From: Xylanibacter rodentium
GTDB lineage: Bacteria > Bacteroidota > Bacteroidia > Bacteroidales > Bacteroidaceae
Length of the DNA: 64,000 nt
Assembly: GCF_013166575.1 (NCBI RefSeq)
Contig: NZ_JABKKE010000015.1
Span: forward strand, 34,597 to 98,596
Reading direction: 5' to 3'
Below, one piece after another: positions 31,774 to 39,752 of this stretch. Position 1 is the stretch's first letter. Each line of letters starts with the position of its first letter. The notes below the pieces were generated by a model. It did not search any database and had not been told where the DNA came from. It worked only from the letters and a program-made list of their open reading frames with translations. Both the position numbers and the translations under genes were made by a program.

Positions 31774-34116
31774 ATGCATATATCGATAATGAACGAACAT
31801 ATATCTCTTTGGGCTAAGCAAACAGGTGTTTTGCCAGTGAATCTGCTTCACTGTCAGAATGCAGGTGTACTTAAATACGCTATGTTGGATGGTGACATCA
31901 ACAATTTCTGTCTTGACTATTCCAATAGTCAGGACATGGATGCCGATAGTTACAGGCAACAGGCATGGTCGTCAAATATGCGTAATTACATACGTGTAGC
32001 AGGGGATGATGTTATGTTGTATAGTGTGGGAAAAAGCTCTCCTGAACGTATTTCCAAAAGCCTTGTGCTAAATAACATGGAGAAATTCTATCAGTACATT
32101 TCTCCGAAGCAGGACGTACCAACTGTTGAAGGCATCGTACCCTTTATCATGAGAGAATTTCGTGGCATCAGGAATTGGTTGCGTGAAGAGAATAGCGCAG
32201 AGCACTCTATGACAGCATTGTTGTACCTGTTAGCTTCAATGAGAGTGAAAGGCAACTTGGATACAAATAAACTTGCAATAATGGGATTGCCTGATAATAC
32301 TTTGGATATTGTCAATGGACTTCCGTCTATGGAAGAACTGCTTCGGAACCTAAAAGAAGGTATGAATGGTTTCTTTCCAGATGTCTCCTTACTTCTACGT
32401 CATGCGGCAGGTCAACTTTTTGAAGAAGCAAATTATATTGCAAAATTCAATCCGCAGTTGAACCTGTTTACAAATTATGACATCAAGTATGCCTATGACC
32501 CTCAGAAGTTGGGGGCATTCTATACCCCAACTTATTTGGCACGCTCCATAGTTGAGAAAGTTATAAAAGAAAGTCATATTGAAGACAAGGAGGAAATATC
32601 CATCTTGGATCCAGCTTGTGGTTCTGGAGAGTTCTTGGTTGAAGCCTTGCGCCAATTGAAGACTCTCGGATTTGCGGGCAAGGTAAAAGTTTACGGATGG
32701 GACGTGTCTTCCGTGGCTATCAATATTGCTAATTTTGTACTCCAATTTGAAAAGGAAGAGTGGAATTATTGTTTGGAATTGCATATTGAGGAACATGATT
32801 CTGTAGTATGCAATTGGCCTAACGTGGACATCATCCTCATGAACCCTCCATATAGTTCTTGGGAGCAATTGAATGAAGAACAACGTGAGTCTGTCAAGAA
32901 ATTGATGCCAAAGGGAAAGCCAAATCTGTCAGGTGTGTTCTATTTGAAAGCAGTAAATGCTTTGAAAGAAAATGGTATCATCGGATGCGTTATGCCGACC
33001 TCTTTCTTGATAAATGACTCGACTAAAGAACTCAGAAAGATTTCCAAAGAAAAAGCTATGCCGTTCTATATCGGTCGTTTGGGAAGTTTCGTTTTCCAAA
33101 GAGCATTTGTTGATGTATCTGTCGTGATGGCAAAGGTTAGAGCTGATATTGATGGAAACATAACCATGTTGTGGACAGACAATAAGGGAAAGCTTGTGCC
33201 TGATGCCTTGCGAAAGTTGCGCATGATAGATTACGGTGCAACATTTCCATTGAACATGGAGAATGTAAGCATCTATCAGCAAGAAGCCAAAAATGTATTG
33301 AACAAAGAAGTCTGGATGCCTCTGTCTTATAAAGAGATGAAGGTAAAAAACACATTGGACGGGTTGATCGCTTGTGGCGTGATGGAATGTGTCAAGGATG
33401 TATTTAGCGTAAAACAGGGCTGTCGCACTGGAAACAACAGTCTGTTCAAGATAAAGAAACAAGAGTTCTTGGCAATGGAAGAGGCAGAAAGGGTTTATTT
33501 TAGACCGTCCGTTGACAGTGACAGTTTGCAAAACAACATTCTTCAAGATGAGTCATACGTGTTCTTCCCATATAACGAGAATGGGTTGAATATTCTCAGC
33601 GAAGAAGAACTCAAAGATAAAGTTCCTACGTATTATCAGAAAATAATAGGTTCAAAAGAATCCTTGGCCTCTCGTGCTGGTGGTGTTAGACAATGGTGGG
33701 CGTTGACACGTCCACGTGATTGGCAATTTACACCGGAGATAAGATTAGTGTCTGCAGAATTTGGTAACTCATCCAATTTCTCGATTGATGAGTCCGGTCG
33801 ATTCGTTGTAGAAAGAGGTTTGGCATGGGTGCCCAAAGACAAGCAAATGCCAATAGATAATCTCTATGCCTATCTTGCGATATTATCATCAGGGTATTTT
33901 AACACTCTGCTTGCAATATATTCCAGACAATTGGCTGGCGGAAATTGGTTTAACTTGGAAAAGAAATTTGTCGATCAGATTCCGTTGCCAAGATTTTCAG
34001 ACAATGAGGACTTTACGCTACAGCTTCTGGCAGGATATGGCAAGAAGATAGCATCAGGAGTTAGATTCGACTACTACAAATGTGAACACTTAGTAAGGGG
34101 GCTCTATGGCTGCTAA
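31774..34116 (+). CDS. DNA N6-adenine methyltransferase (Eco57I/type IIG-like)
   Basis: About 780 residues. A helical N-terminal part (1-260) of unknown fold is followed by a methyltransferase with SAM motif I 'ILDPACGSGEFLVEAL' (about residue 278) and catalytic motif IV 'IILMNPPYSS' (about 356), which defines adenine-N6 specificity (NPPY). From about 540 lies a TaqI-like target-recognition region ('SVKQGCRTGNNSLFKI', 'RLAGGNWFNLEKKFVDQIP' type end). No PD-(D/E)XK nuclease motif is visible at the N-terminus, so a solitary or BREX-like methylase is as likely as a type IIG restriction enzyme. Start 31774 follows AAAGGA; 31789 is possible. It overlaps the next gene by 11 bp. Confidence 0.88.
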   Translation: MHISIMNEHISLWAKQTGVLPVNLLHCQNAGVLKYAMLDGDINNFCLDYSNSQDMDADSYRQQAWSSNMRNYIRVAGDDVMLYSVGKSSPERISKSLVLNNMEKFYQYISPKQDVPTVEGIVPFIMREFRGIRNWLREENSAEHSMTALLYLLASMRVKGNLDTNKLAIMGLPDNTLDIVNGLPSMEELLRNLKEGMNGFFPDVSLLLRHAAGQLFEEANYIAKFNPQLNLFTNYDIKYAYDPQKLGAFYTPTYLARSIVEKVIKESHIEDKEEISILDPACGSGEFLVEALRQLKTLGFAGKVKVYGWDVSSVAINIANFVLQFEKEEWNYCLELHIEEHDSVVCNWPNVDIILMNPPYSSWEQLNEEQRESVKKLMPKGKPNLSGVFYLKAVNALKENGIIGCVMPTSFLINDSTKELRKISKEKAMPFYIGRLGSFVFQRAFVDVSVVMAKVRADIDGNITMLWTDNKGKLVPDALRKLRMIDYGATFPLNMENVSIYQQEAKNVLNKEVWMPLSYKEMKVKNTLDGLIACGVMECVKDVFSVKQGCRTGNNSLFKIKKQEFLAMEEAERVYFRPSVDSDSLQNNILQDESYVFFPYNENGLNILSEEELKDKVPTYYQKIIGSKESLASRAGGVRQWWALTRPRDWQFTPEIRLVSAEFGNSSNFSIDESGRFVVERGLAWVPKDKQMPIDNLYAYLAILSSGYFNTLLAIYSRQLAGGNWFNLEKKFVDQIPLPRFSDNEDFTLQLLAGYGKKIASGVRFDYYKCEHLVRGLYGC

Positions 34117-34759
34117 ACAAAACACACCACCCTTTGTTAGAGGCGTCCTCCAAAAACTAAAGGTGAAAATCGGGCAATATTGCAACTTGAATGCGAAGGA
34201 GACATACGGTAATGATTCTGTCTCCTATACATTCATGGACTACAATGCTGCTTCCGCTACATTCCAAATGGTAGGCACTCATGATAAATATGTTCCGATA
34301 ATAGCCATACGAGAAGGATTTAATTTGTATGCTTCTATTGGATACACTATCAATGGAAAGCAGAAAAAGCCAGTTGTTTCGAGCGTTTCCTTTCAAGTGT
34401 TTGATATGGAAAGGCTGTTGTTTAGGGCGGAATGGACAGAAGAGCCTAAAGAAGACATGCCACATCCCCAACCTCATTGGCATTTTCATCCTTACTCACA
34501 AAGTGGAGCAAAGGAAGAAAAGCAGTCTAAGAGATTTGAGGATACATTGCAAAGCGGTTTCCTGAATACTTTGGATGAAGAAGAGAAAAAAGAAAGGATT
34601 GACATTACCGATATGCATCTGACAATGGACTACAATATAGCTTCTGATTCTTATGAAAAAGTATGGGATGAAACAAGAATACAGGAATGGGCTTATAAAA
34701 CCATTGATACACTTTTTGAGGAACTTGACTTTGTTATAAGCAAAGGACATAAAGCATAA
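34106..34759 (+). CDS. Unknown partner of DNA methyltransferase
   Basis: 217 residues, soluble, no signal peptide. Not recognised. Visible features: beta-rich N-terminal half ('KYVPIIAIREGFNLYASIGY'), a His/Pro cluster 'DMPHPQPHWHFHPYS' near the centre, and an acidic helical C-terminal part ('DEEEKKERIDITDMHL'). Starts inside the methyltransferase gene (11-bp overlap), so the two are translated together and probably work together. A nuclease, inhibitor or accessory specificity factor are all possible; the HPQPHWHFH cluster could bind a metal. Confidence 0.75.
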   Translation: MAAKQNTPPFVRGVLQKLKVKIGQYCNLNAKETYGNDSVSYTFMDYNAASATFQMVGTHDKYVPIIAIREGFNLYASIGYTINGKQKKPVVSSVSFQVFDMERLLFRAEWTEEPKEDMPHPQPHWHFHPYSQSGAKEEKQSKRFEDTLQSGFLNTLDEEEKKERIDITDMHLTMDYNIASDSYEKVWDETRIQEWAYKTIDTLFEELDFVISKGHKA

Positions 34760-34760
34760 A

Positions 34761-34802
34761 AATCCCAATATCTGTAAGTTGATTGGCCTACGGATTGGGA
34801 TT
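34761..34802 (+). terminator. Hairpin downstream of methyltransferase operon
   Basis: AATCCCAAT (34761-34769) pairs with ATTGGGATT (34794-34802), 2 bp after the stop; inner GTA/TAC extends it. No strong T-run after it. Confidence 0.5.
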
Positions 34803-34862
34803 ATAAAAACATCAGCGGCAGGCTTTGTCGGATCCACCGCTAAGATTGATCTGACTGGAAAA

Positions 34863-35160
34863 TTACTTTGAAATTTGAATTAAATCTTCACCAAGAACAA
34901 CTGATATTTTTGCAAGTGTCCTTAAAGTAAAATTGTGCTGACCAGAGAGCCAGCCCCATTTATCATTTGTTCAATATAAGCCAGAATAACATTTAGGTCT
35001 CTTGCTAAATCTGCCTCATTTTTTGAACTTTTCTATAAACTTCTCAAATTCAGAATAGGCCTCATTCTCAAATACAAGAGAAAAGAGGCCATTCTTTTCT
35101 GTTTGTTGAACTTTACGAAATTTTGGTGGTACAAAGTTACGTATTACATCTGTTTGCTTT
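34863..35160 (-). pseudogene. Decayed HTH (XRE/HigA-like) antitoxin gene
   Basis: Minus strand: a frame ending at 34863 reads 'WGWLSGQHNFTLRTLAKISV' then 'VLGEDLIQISK', the second half of an XRE HTH domain. The first half, 'ADLARDLNVILAYIEQMING', is in another frame about 34960-35010, so at least one frameshift separates them. Further upstream 'FENEAYSEFEKFIEKFKK' (35016-35070) may belong to the same gene or to a toxin. It is interrupted by the repeat element starting at 35165. Confidence 0.65.
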
Positions 35161-35164
35161 AGAG

Positions 35165-35335
35165 CAAGGGCAAAAGCATAAAAAACATACAATACACAAA
35201 CTGTAAATACTTGATAATTAATGCTTTTACCCTTGCAGGGCGAGTGTGTACAATCGTGTTGTTCCCGGGGTGCCGCTTCGCTCTGCCCCGGGCTATGTGC
35301 TTGCTGCCTTTTCAAGGCGCATCCGTCCTTATGTC
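35165..35335. repeat. Intergenic GC-rich repeat element
   Basis: Contains AGGGCAAAAGCATAAAAA / TTAATGCTTTTACCCTTGCA (inverted pair) and CCCGGGGTGCCGCTTCGCTC TGCCCCGGGCTATGTGCTTG, the same blocks as at 38060-38225 and 53285-53455. Confidence 0.85.
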
Positions 35336-35342
35336 TACACAT

Positions 35343-35431
35343 GACGTACTCATTCTTATGCCACATCAGACGTATTTATTCTTATACCATATTTGACGTA
35401 TTTATTCTTATACCATATTTGACGTATTCAT
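35343..35431. repeat. 26-bp tandem repeat
   Basis: Three units plus a partial of GACGTATTTATTCTTATACC ATATTT; the two middle units are identical, the first diverged. No coding role seen. The following 35432-35875 has no gene; it contains GC-rich repeats of GGCCTCGTTGCAA (35667-35720). Confidence 0.8.
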
Positions 35432-35875
35432 AATATGCGGGGTCTTCTTTTCTAATTTTGGGACATATTGACATGTATGGGTATTTGCATCCCGATACAC
35501 ATTATATTCTGTATTATTGTCATGTTAATTCTGAAAATTTAACTTTTCTTTTTTCATGAAATAGAAAGGCCGGGAGACCCTTTCTGCTTTCTTTCACACG
35601 TTTTTTCATACGCTCAACTCACCGTAAGGGCCTCCCGACACTCCCGTAACGGCCGTTTTGCATTGCAACTACGGCCTCGTTGCAATGCAATAAAGGCCTC
35701 GTTGCAAGGTGATAAGGGTCTCTCTGCTTTCTTGACAAAGGCTTATGGCTGTAACGTGTTGACAGTCAGCGCTTCCCATTTGAAGCAAAAATCATGATTT
35801 TCGGGAGCTTGGTCAATATTTGCGATTCTGATACTGATTAACACATGTTAAAGTAAAGATTTATACATATTCCTG

Positions 35876-35883
35876 TATATTTG
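35876..35883 (+). promoter_or_regulatory. -7 box reading into CRISPR-like repeats
   Basis: TATATTTG on the plus strand, 68 bp before the first repeat. No clear -33. Confidence 0.35.
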
Positions 35884-35951
35884 CACTTTTCAACAAGAAT
35901 ACCACAATAACCGGTCGTTTATATATATGTTTGCTTTTGTCATGACATATT

Positions 35952-36052
35952 GTTGATTGTCATAATCATATAAATGCCACAACAACGTAAAGGAAGACGG
36001 AAGCAACAATATCACCGGTTGATTGTCATAATCATATAAATGCCACAACAAC
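35952..36052. CRISPR. CRISPR-like mini-array: two 35-36 bp repeats, one spacer
   Basis: Two identical 35-bp copies, 35952-35986 and 36018-36052, beginning GTTGATTGTCATAATCATAT and ending AAATGCCACAACAAC, 66 bp apart: 36-bp repeat plus 30-bp spacer spacing as in type II arrays. The repeat has GTTG/CAAC ends. A degenerate fragment (AATACCACAATAAC, 35898-35911) may be a third. No cas gene lies in the window, so this is an orphan or decayed array, or a simple direct repeat. Confidence 0.5.
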
Positions 36053-36075
36053 AGTAGGTATGTAGAGTGCTCCAA

Positions 36076-36459
36076 TCAGATTCCGGGAGTAAGATTTGCC
36101 ATAAACTTCTCCCTGTCCACAATGAAGCGCAGGTGGGTGGCCTCACCGATGATGGTATGCCCCTGCCGTGCCACAATCTTGAAATACAGTTTCTTGCCGT
36201 CTTTTCCGCTAAGTTCGGCCGTGGCTTCCACCGCTGTGCCGATGGCTGACGGGCGCAGATGGGACGCCTCGATATGTCCGCCCACGGTGGTGGTGCCTTC
36301 CGGCAGATGTGGTGCTACGGCAAGCATGGCGGCATTTTCCATCAGAGCGATCAATGCCGGTGTGGCCAGTACGGGCATGTCGCCCGACCCGAGGGCGATG
36401 GCGGTGTTGTCGTCGGTCACGGTAGTGTGGCTTGTATGTATCAATCCTTTTTCAATCAT
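36076..36459 (-). CDS. Hotdog-fold thioesterase (FlK-like)
   Basis: 127 residues. 'VLATPALIALMENAAMLAVA' (central helix with the Thr/Glu positions of fluoroacetyl-CoA-thioesterase-like proteins), 'GTTTVGGHIEASHLRPSAIG' and 'ARQGHTIIGEATHLRFIVD' are the conserved hotdog strands. Hydrolyses an acyl-CoA; natural substrate unknown. Monocistronic, 84 bp upstream of -7 promoter spacing. Confidence 0.87.
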   Translation of the reverse strand: MIEKGLIHTSHTTVTDDNTAIALGSGDMPVLATPALIALMENAAMLAVAPHLPEGTTTVGGHIEASHLRPSAIGTAVEATAELSGKDGKKLYFKIVARQGHTIIGEATHLRFIVDREKFMANLTPGI

Positions 36460-36525
36460 AGTCTTTTGTTATGTTTTAATTACTTTATCCGGTGCACTTC
36501 TTGCAGATTTGTTGCGTTGTCGCTG

Positions 36526-36533
36526 CAAAGTTA
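36526..36533 (-). promoter_or_regulatory. -7 box of thioesterase gene
   Basis: TAACTTTG on the minus strand followed by GCAGCG, 67 bp above the ATG. Confidence 0.5.
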
Positions 36534-36641
36534 CGCCTTTTTTGTCGATATGGCTATGTCGTGTCTGATAAAAGTCGTATCATTACTTGTCGATAATACT
36601 ATTTCTTCATTCTGATGATGGTGTATATCATGATTTTTGTC

Positions 36642-36649
36642 TAAATTTG
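36642..36649 (+). promoter_or_regulatory. -7 box of queH
   Basis: TAAATTTG, 20 bp before the ATG at 36669; leader therefore very short. Confidence 0.5.
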
Positions 36650-36668
36650 CATACAAATAAATGTAAGC

Positions 36669-37250
36669 ATGAAAAGAAAATTCACCGTCGAGGCACCGGA
36701 CGGTGCCACTCGGGTGTTGCTCCACACGTGTTGCGCTCCTTGTTCGTCGGCCATTATCGAGTGTATGATGCAACACGGCATCACGCCCGTGATATATTAT
36801 TGCAATCCGAACATATGGCCTGAAGAGGAATATCGCATACGCAAGGACGAATGCACGCGCTATGCCACGGCGTTGGGGCTGGAGATAGTTGACGACGACT
36901 ACAACCATGATGCATGGCTTGGCTGTGTTGCCGGACTTGAGCACGAGCCGGAGCGTGGCGGCCGTTGCGTGCGCTGTTTCGAGATGCGGCTGGAGCGCAC
37001 CGCCCGTTATGCCGTGGAACATGGTTTCACTGTCATTACCACAACGCTGATGTCAAGCCGGTGGAAAAGTCTTGACCAGATCAACGAGGCCGGACGTCGT
37101 GCCGTCGCACGCCATCCTGGCGTGGCGTGGTGGGAGCAGAACTGGCGCAAGGGCGGGCTGAGCGAGCGGCGGGCGGCTATCATACGCGAATACGGATTTT
37201 ATAATCAACAGTATTGCGGTTGTGAGTTCAGTGTAAGAATTAAGGATTAA
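36669..37250 (+). CDS. queH: Epoxyqueuosine reductase QueH
   Basis: 193 residues (DUF208 family). Converts epoxyqueuosine to queuosine in tRNA, the last step of Q synthesis, in place of QueG. Iron-sulfur/zinc ligand cysteines are visible in 'LLHTCCAPCSS' (adjacent Cys pair), 'RGGRCVRCFEMRLE' and 'YNQQYCGCEFS'. 'TTTLMSSRWKSLDQIN' is the conserved centre. Followed after 16 bp by the carbonic-anhydrase-like gene, so co-transcribed. Confidence 0.96.
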   Translation: MKRKFTVEAPDGATRVLLHTCCAPCSSAIIECMMQHGITPVIYYCNPNIWPEEEYRIRKDECTRYATALGLEIVDDDYNHDAWLGCVAGLEHEPERGGRCVRCFEMRLERTARYAVEHGFTVITTTLMSSRWKSLDQINEAGRRAVARHPGVAWWEQNWRKGGLSERRAAIIREYGFYNQQYCGCEFSVRIKD

Positions 37251-37265
37251 AAAAACAAGAAAAAT

Positions 37266-37799
37266 ATGGCTTTGATAAAATCAATAAAAGGTCTCACACC
37301 CAAGTGGGGGCGTGAGTGCTATTTCAGCGAGAATGCCACGATTGTTGGCGAAGTGACTATGGGCGACGAATGCTCTGTGTGGTTCAATGCCGTGGTTCGT
37401 GGCGACGTGGCACCGATAACGATGGGCAACGCCGTCAATGTGCAGGACGGTGCTTGCATACATGTTACCAACACCACCGGTCCCACCGTCATAGGCAACA
37501 ACGTTTCGATAGGCCACAATGCCACCGTACATGCCTGCACCATCCGCGACGGTGCTCTTGTTGGCATGGGGGCTACATTGCTCGACCATTGCGAGGTTGG
37601 CGAGGGGGCTGTGGTGGCTGCCGGCGCTCTCGTCCTTCAGGGCACGAAGATAGGCGCGCACGAGATATGGGGCGGTGTTCCGGCCAAGTTTATCAAGAAG
37701 ACATCACCCGGACAGGCCGAGAGCTTCGGTGCCCATTATGTGGAGTATTCGAAGTGGTATCTGGAGGAAGACGGAAACGCGGAAAACGGTAATTCCTGA
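37266..37799 (+). CDS. Gamma-carbonic anhydrase-like hexapeptide protein
   Basis: 177 residues of left-handed beta-helix repeats: 'NATIVGEVTMGDECSVWFNA' , 'VVRGDVAPITMGNAVNVQDG', 'HVTNTTGPTVIGNNVSIGHN'. The three metal-binding His positions of YrdA/PaaY-type proteins are seen ('ACIHV', 'IGHNATVHAC'). Many such proteins have no measured carbonic anhydrase activity, so the role is unresolved. Operon with queH. Confidence 0.92.
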   Translation: MALIKSIKGLTPKWGRECYFSENATIVGEVTMGDECSVWFNAVVRGDVAPITMGNAVNVQDGACIHVTNTTGPTVIGNNVSIGHNATVHACTIRDGALVGMGATLLDHCEVGEGAVVAAGALVLQGTKIGAHEIWGGVPAKFIKKTSPGQAESFGAHYVEYSKWYLEEDGNAENGNS

Positions 37800-37874
37800 C
37801 CGGCTTTTTGTGCGTAACAGTTTGGCGTATTTATTTTAGTGTTATTTATTGACGGGTAAGTATTTTAATTTTGA

Positions 37875-38262
37875 ATAAGTTAGTCAACAGAATAAAATTA
37901 CATAATCGTCCGAACATTGGATGAACGCGCCTTGGAAGAACTCACTCTGGATGAACGTGCCCAGGAAGAACGCGCCCCGCAGGGGCAACAAGCACATAGC
38001 CCGGGGCAGAGCGTAGCGGCACCCCGGGATTTATATCCAATTGCATATATTCGCCCTGAAAGGGCAAAAACATTGGTAATCAGATAATTGCGATTTCTAT
38101 ATCCATATGTTTTTATGCTTTTGCCCTTGCAGGGCGCGGGGATTCCAACACATGGATTCCCGGGGTGCCGCTTCGCTCTGCCCCGGGCTGTGTGCTTGTT
38201 GCCCCTGCGGGGCGCATCCATCCTATATCCAGACAATAATGTAGTTTAAATCCGTTGAACAA
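37875..38262. repeat. Intergenic repeat element (complete copy)
   Basis: Begins AATAAGTTAGTCAACAGAAT and ATTACATAATCGTCCG, ends with the inverse ACAATAATGTAGTTTAAATC CGTTGAACAACTT. Inside are two opposed GC-rich blocks (GCCCGGGGCAGAGCGTAGCG and its inverse) and the inverted pair AGGGCAAAAACATT / ATGCTTTTGCCCTTGCAGGG. No gene. Confidence 0.85.
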
Positions 38263-38340
38263 CTTATATTAATTATAATGACTAATCTATATTAACTCTG
38301 GTGACTAACCTATATTAATTATGATGACTAACTTATAAAA
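38261..38340. repeat. 23-bp tandem repeat
   Basis: Three units and a partial of AACTTATATTAATTATAATG ACT; each unit carries GACTAACTT, the core of the element's terminal motif, suggesting amplification of the element end. Confidence 0.8.
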
Positions 38341-38418
38341 AAAATCCGGCATACGCACATTGTTCGTATGCCGGACTCATATCATTATACATTCTCCCGT
38401 GCATTGCGGGACACCCGC

Positions 38419-39411
38419 TTAAAGGTTCGGGTTGATCTTGCTCCACTCGGAGATGGCGGGCACGATGTTGAGCGTAACGAGCTCGTCGCGCATCTTGCAC
38501 AGATGCTCATAGCTTGCATCGAGCTTGGCATTCTCCTCGGCAGTACCCTGAGGCACACGATATGTGCAGCCGTCGGCACCGAGAGTGGTGTCCATAGCCA
38601 TCATGATATGGTTGTATTTCTCCGTCTGGACATATGTGCCCACAGGGAAACGGAAAGGCTCGCCACCCATTGCCGAACGAATCATCTCGACAGACAGATA
38701 TGACGGACTCTGGAACGAAGAGCGGCCACGCAACTTGATGATGGCGGCACCACCCTGTGTCACATCCTTCTTCATCTGCTCCCACTCCTCAGCGGTAAAC
38801 TCATCCGTGCCGAGTATATCTGTGAGTTTGCGGCCGGCCACCTCAACGTGTGAACCGAACACTGCCATCTGCTCGCCGTGACCGCCGTATGTGGCGCAAC
38901 CGGTGATTTCGCTCTGCATCACACCGAATTTCTTTGCCAATGCGCTCTGAAGACGTGTGGTATCGAGAGCGGCAAGCGTTGTCACCTGACCGGGTTTCAG
39001 ACCGGAATAAAGCAGAGTAACAAGACCGGTAAGGTCGGCAGGGTTGAATATTATCACCACGTGTTTGACATCGGGGCAATATGACTTGATGTTCTTGCCC
39101 AGTTCCTCGGCAATCTTGCAGTTGCCGGCCAGCAGATCCTCACGTGTCATGCCCTCTTTACGTGGTGCACCACCTGAAGATATGATGTACTTGGCGTTTG
39201 TAAACGCTTCCTTGACGTCTGTAGTGGCTGTGATCTTCACATTGCCGAAACCGCTCTGACGCATCTCCTCGGCAACACCCTCTGGTGAGAACACGTCGTA
39301 AAGACAGATTTCACTTGTCAGACCCATCATCAAAGCCGACTGAACCATGTTTGAACCAATCATTCCGGCAGCGCCGACGATTGTAAGTTTCTCGTTAGTT
39401 AAAAATGCCAT
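38419..39411 (-). CDS. mdh: Malate dehydrogenase
   Basis: 330 residues, NAD-dependent, interconverts malate and oxaloacetate; in Bacteroidales part of the fumarate-reducing branch. Rossmann loop 'LTIVGAAGMIGSNMVQ', 'YIISSGGAPRKEGMTREDLL' (substrate Arg), 'VVIIFNPADLTGLVTLLYSG', 'LAALDTTRLQSALAKKFGV' and catalytic His in 'GCATYGGHGEQMAVFGS'. Monocistronic with its own promoter. Confidence 0.96.
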   Translation of the reverse strand: MAFLTNEKLTIVGAAGMIGSNMVQSALMMGLTSEICLYDVFSPEGVAEEMRQSGFGNVKITATTDVKEAFTNAKYIISSGGAPRKEGMTREDLLAGNCKIAEELGKNIKSYCPDVKHVVIIFNPADLTGLVTLLYSGLKPGQVTTLAALDTTRLQSALAKKFGVMQSEITGCATYGGHGEQMAVFGSHVEVAGRKLTDILGTDEFTAEEWEQMKKDVTQGGAAIIKLRGRSSFQSPSYLSVEMIRSAMGGEPFRFPVGTYVQTEKYNHIMMAMDTTLGADGCTYRVPQGTAEENAKLDASYEHLCKMRDELVTLNIVPAISEWSKINPNL

Positions 39412-39472
39412 AATCGATTATTATATTAATTAATTCATTCTAAAATGTCATCCGATAGTCTTAAATACACGG

Positions 39473-39502
39473 CAAAGTTAGCAAAAAAATGTGTATCGGC
39501 AA
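39473..39502 (-). promoter_or_regulatory. Promoter of mdh
   Basis: Minus strand -7 TAACTTTG (39473-39480) and a weak -33 TTGC (39499-39502), 18-bp spacing. The rest of 39412-39752 contains only this and the divergent promoter for the aminopeptidase. Confidence 0.5.
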
Positions 39503-39615
39503 TTGCAGACACACACTAAAAATGTTATTAATTTATAAACAACACTTTTTACACATTGTTTATATTGCCTCGTAGGCTAATTGCAATGTACGGATGGCAT
39601 AATATCGGCAATTGT

Positions 39616-39646
39616 TTTGCCGTTATGATTTAAATTAATATATTTG
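39616..39646 (+). promoter_or_regulatory. Promoter of aminopeptidase P gene
   Basis: -33 TTTG (39616-39619), 19 bp, -7 TATATTTG (39639-39646); ATG about 100 bp downstream. Confidence 0.7.
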
Positions 39647-39752
39647 TACCGTCATTTCACAACAAAGGCCGCAATACGGATATATCGCTACATCAAGAAT
39701 ATCACAAAGCCGTATCCGCAAAGCAGACTTATATAAAAAACACAACAAACCT

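Noticed and set aside
35560..35740. Possible RNA gene in the GC-rich stretch with repeated GGCCTCGTTGCAA
   Set aside because: Only short direct repeats; no recognisable tRNA or known ncRNA fold could be supported.
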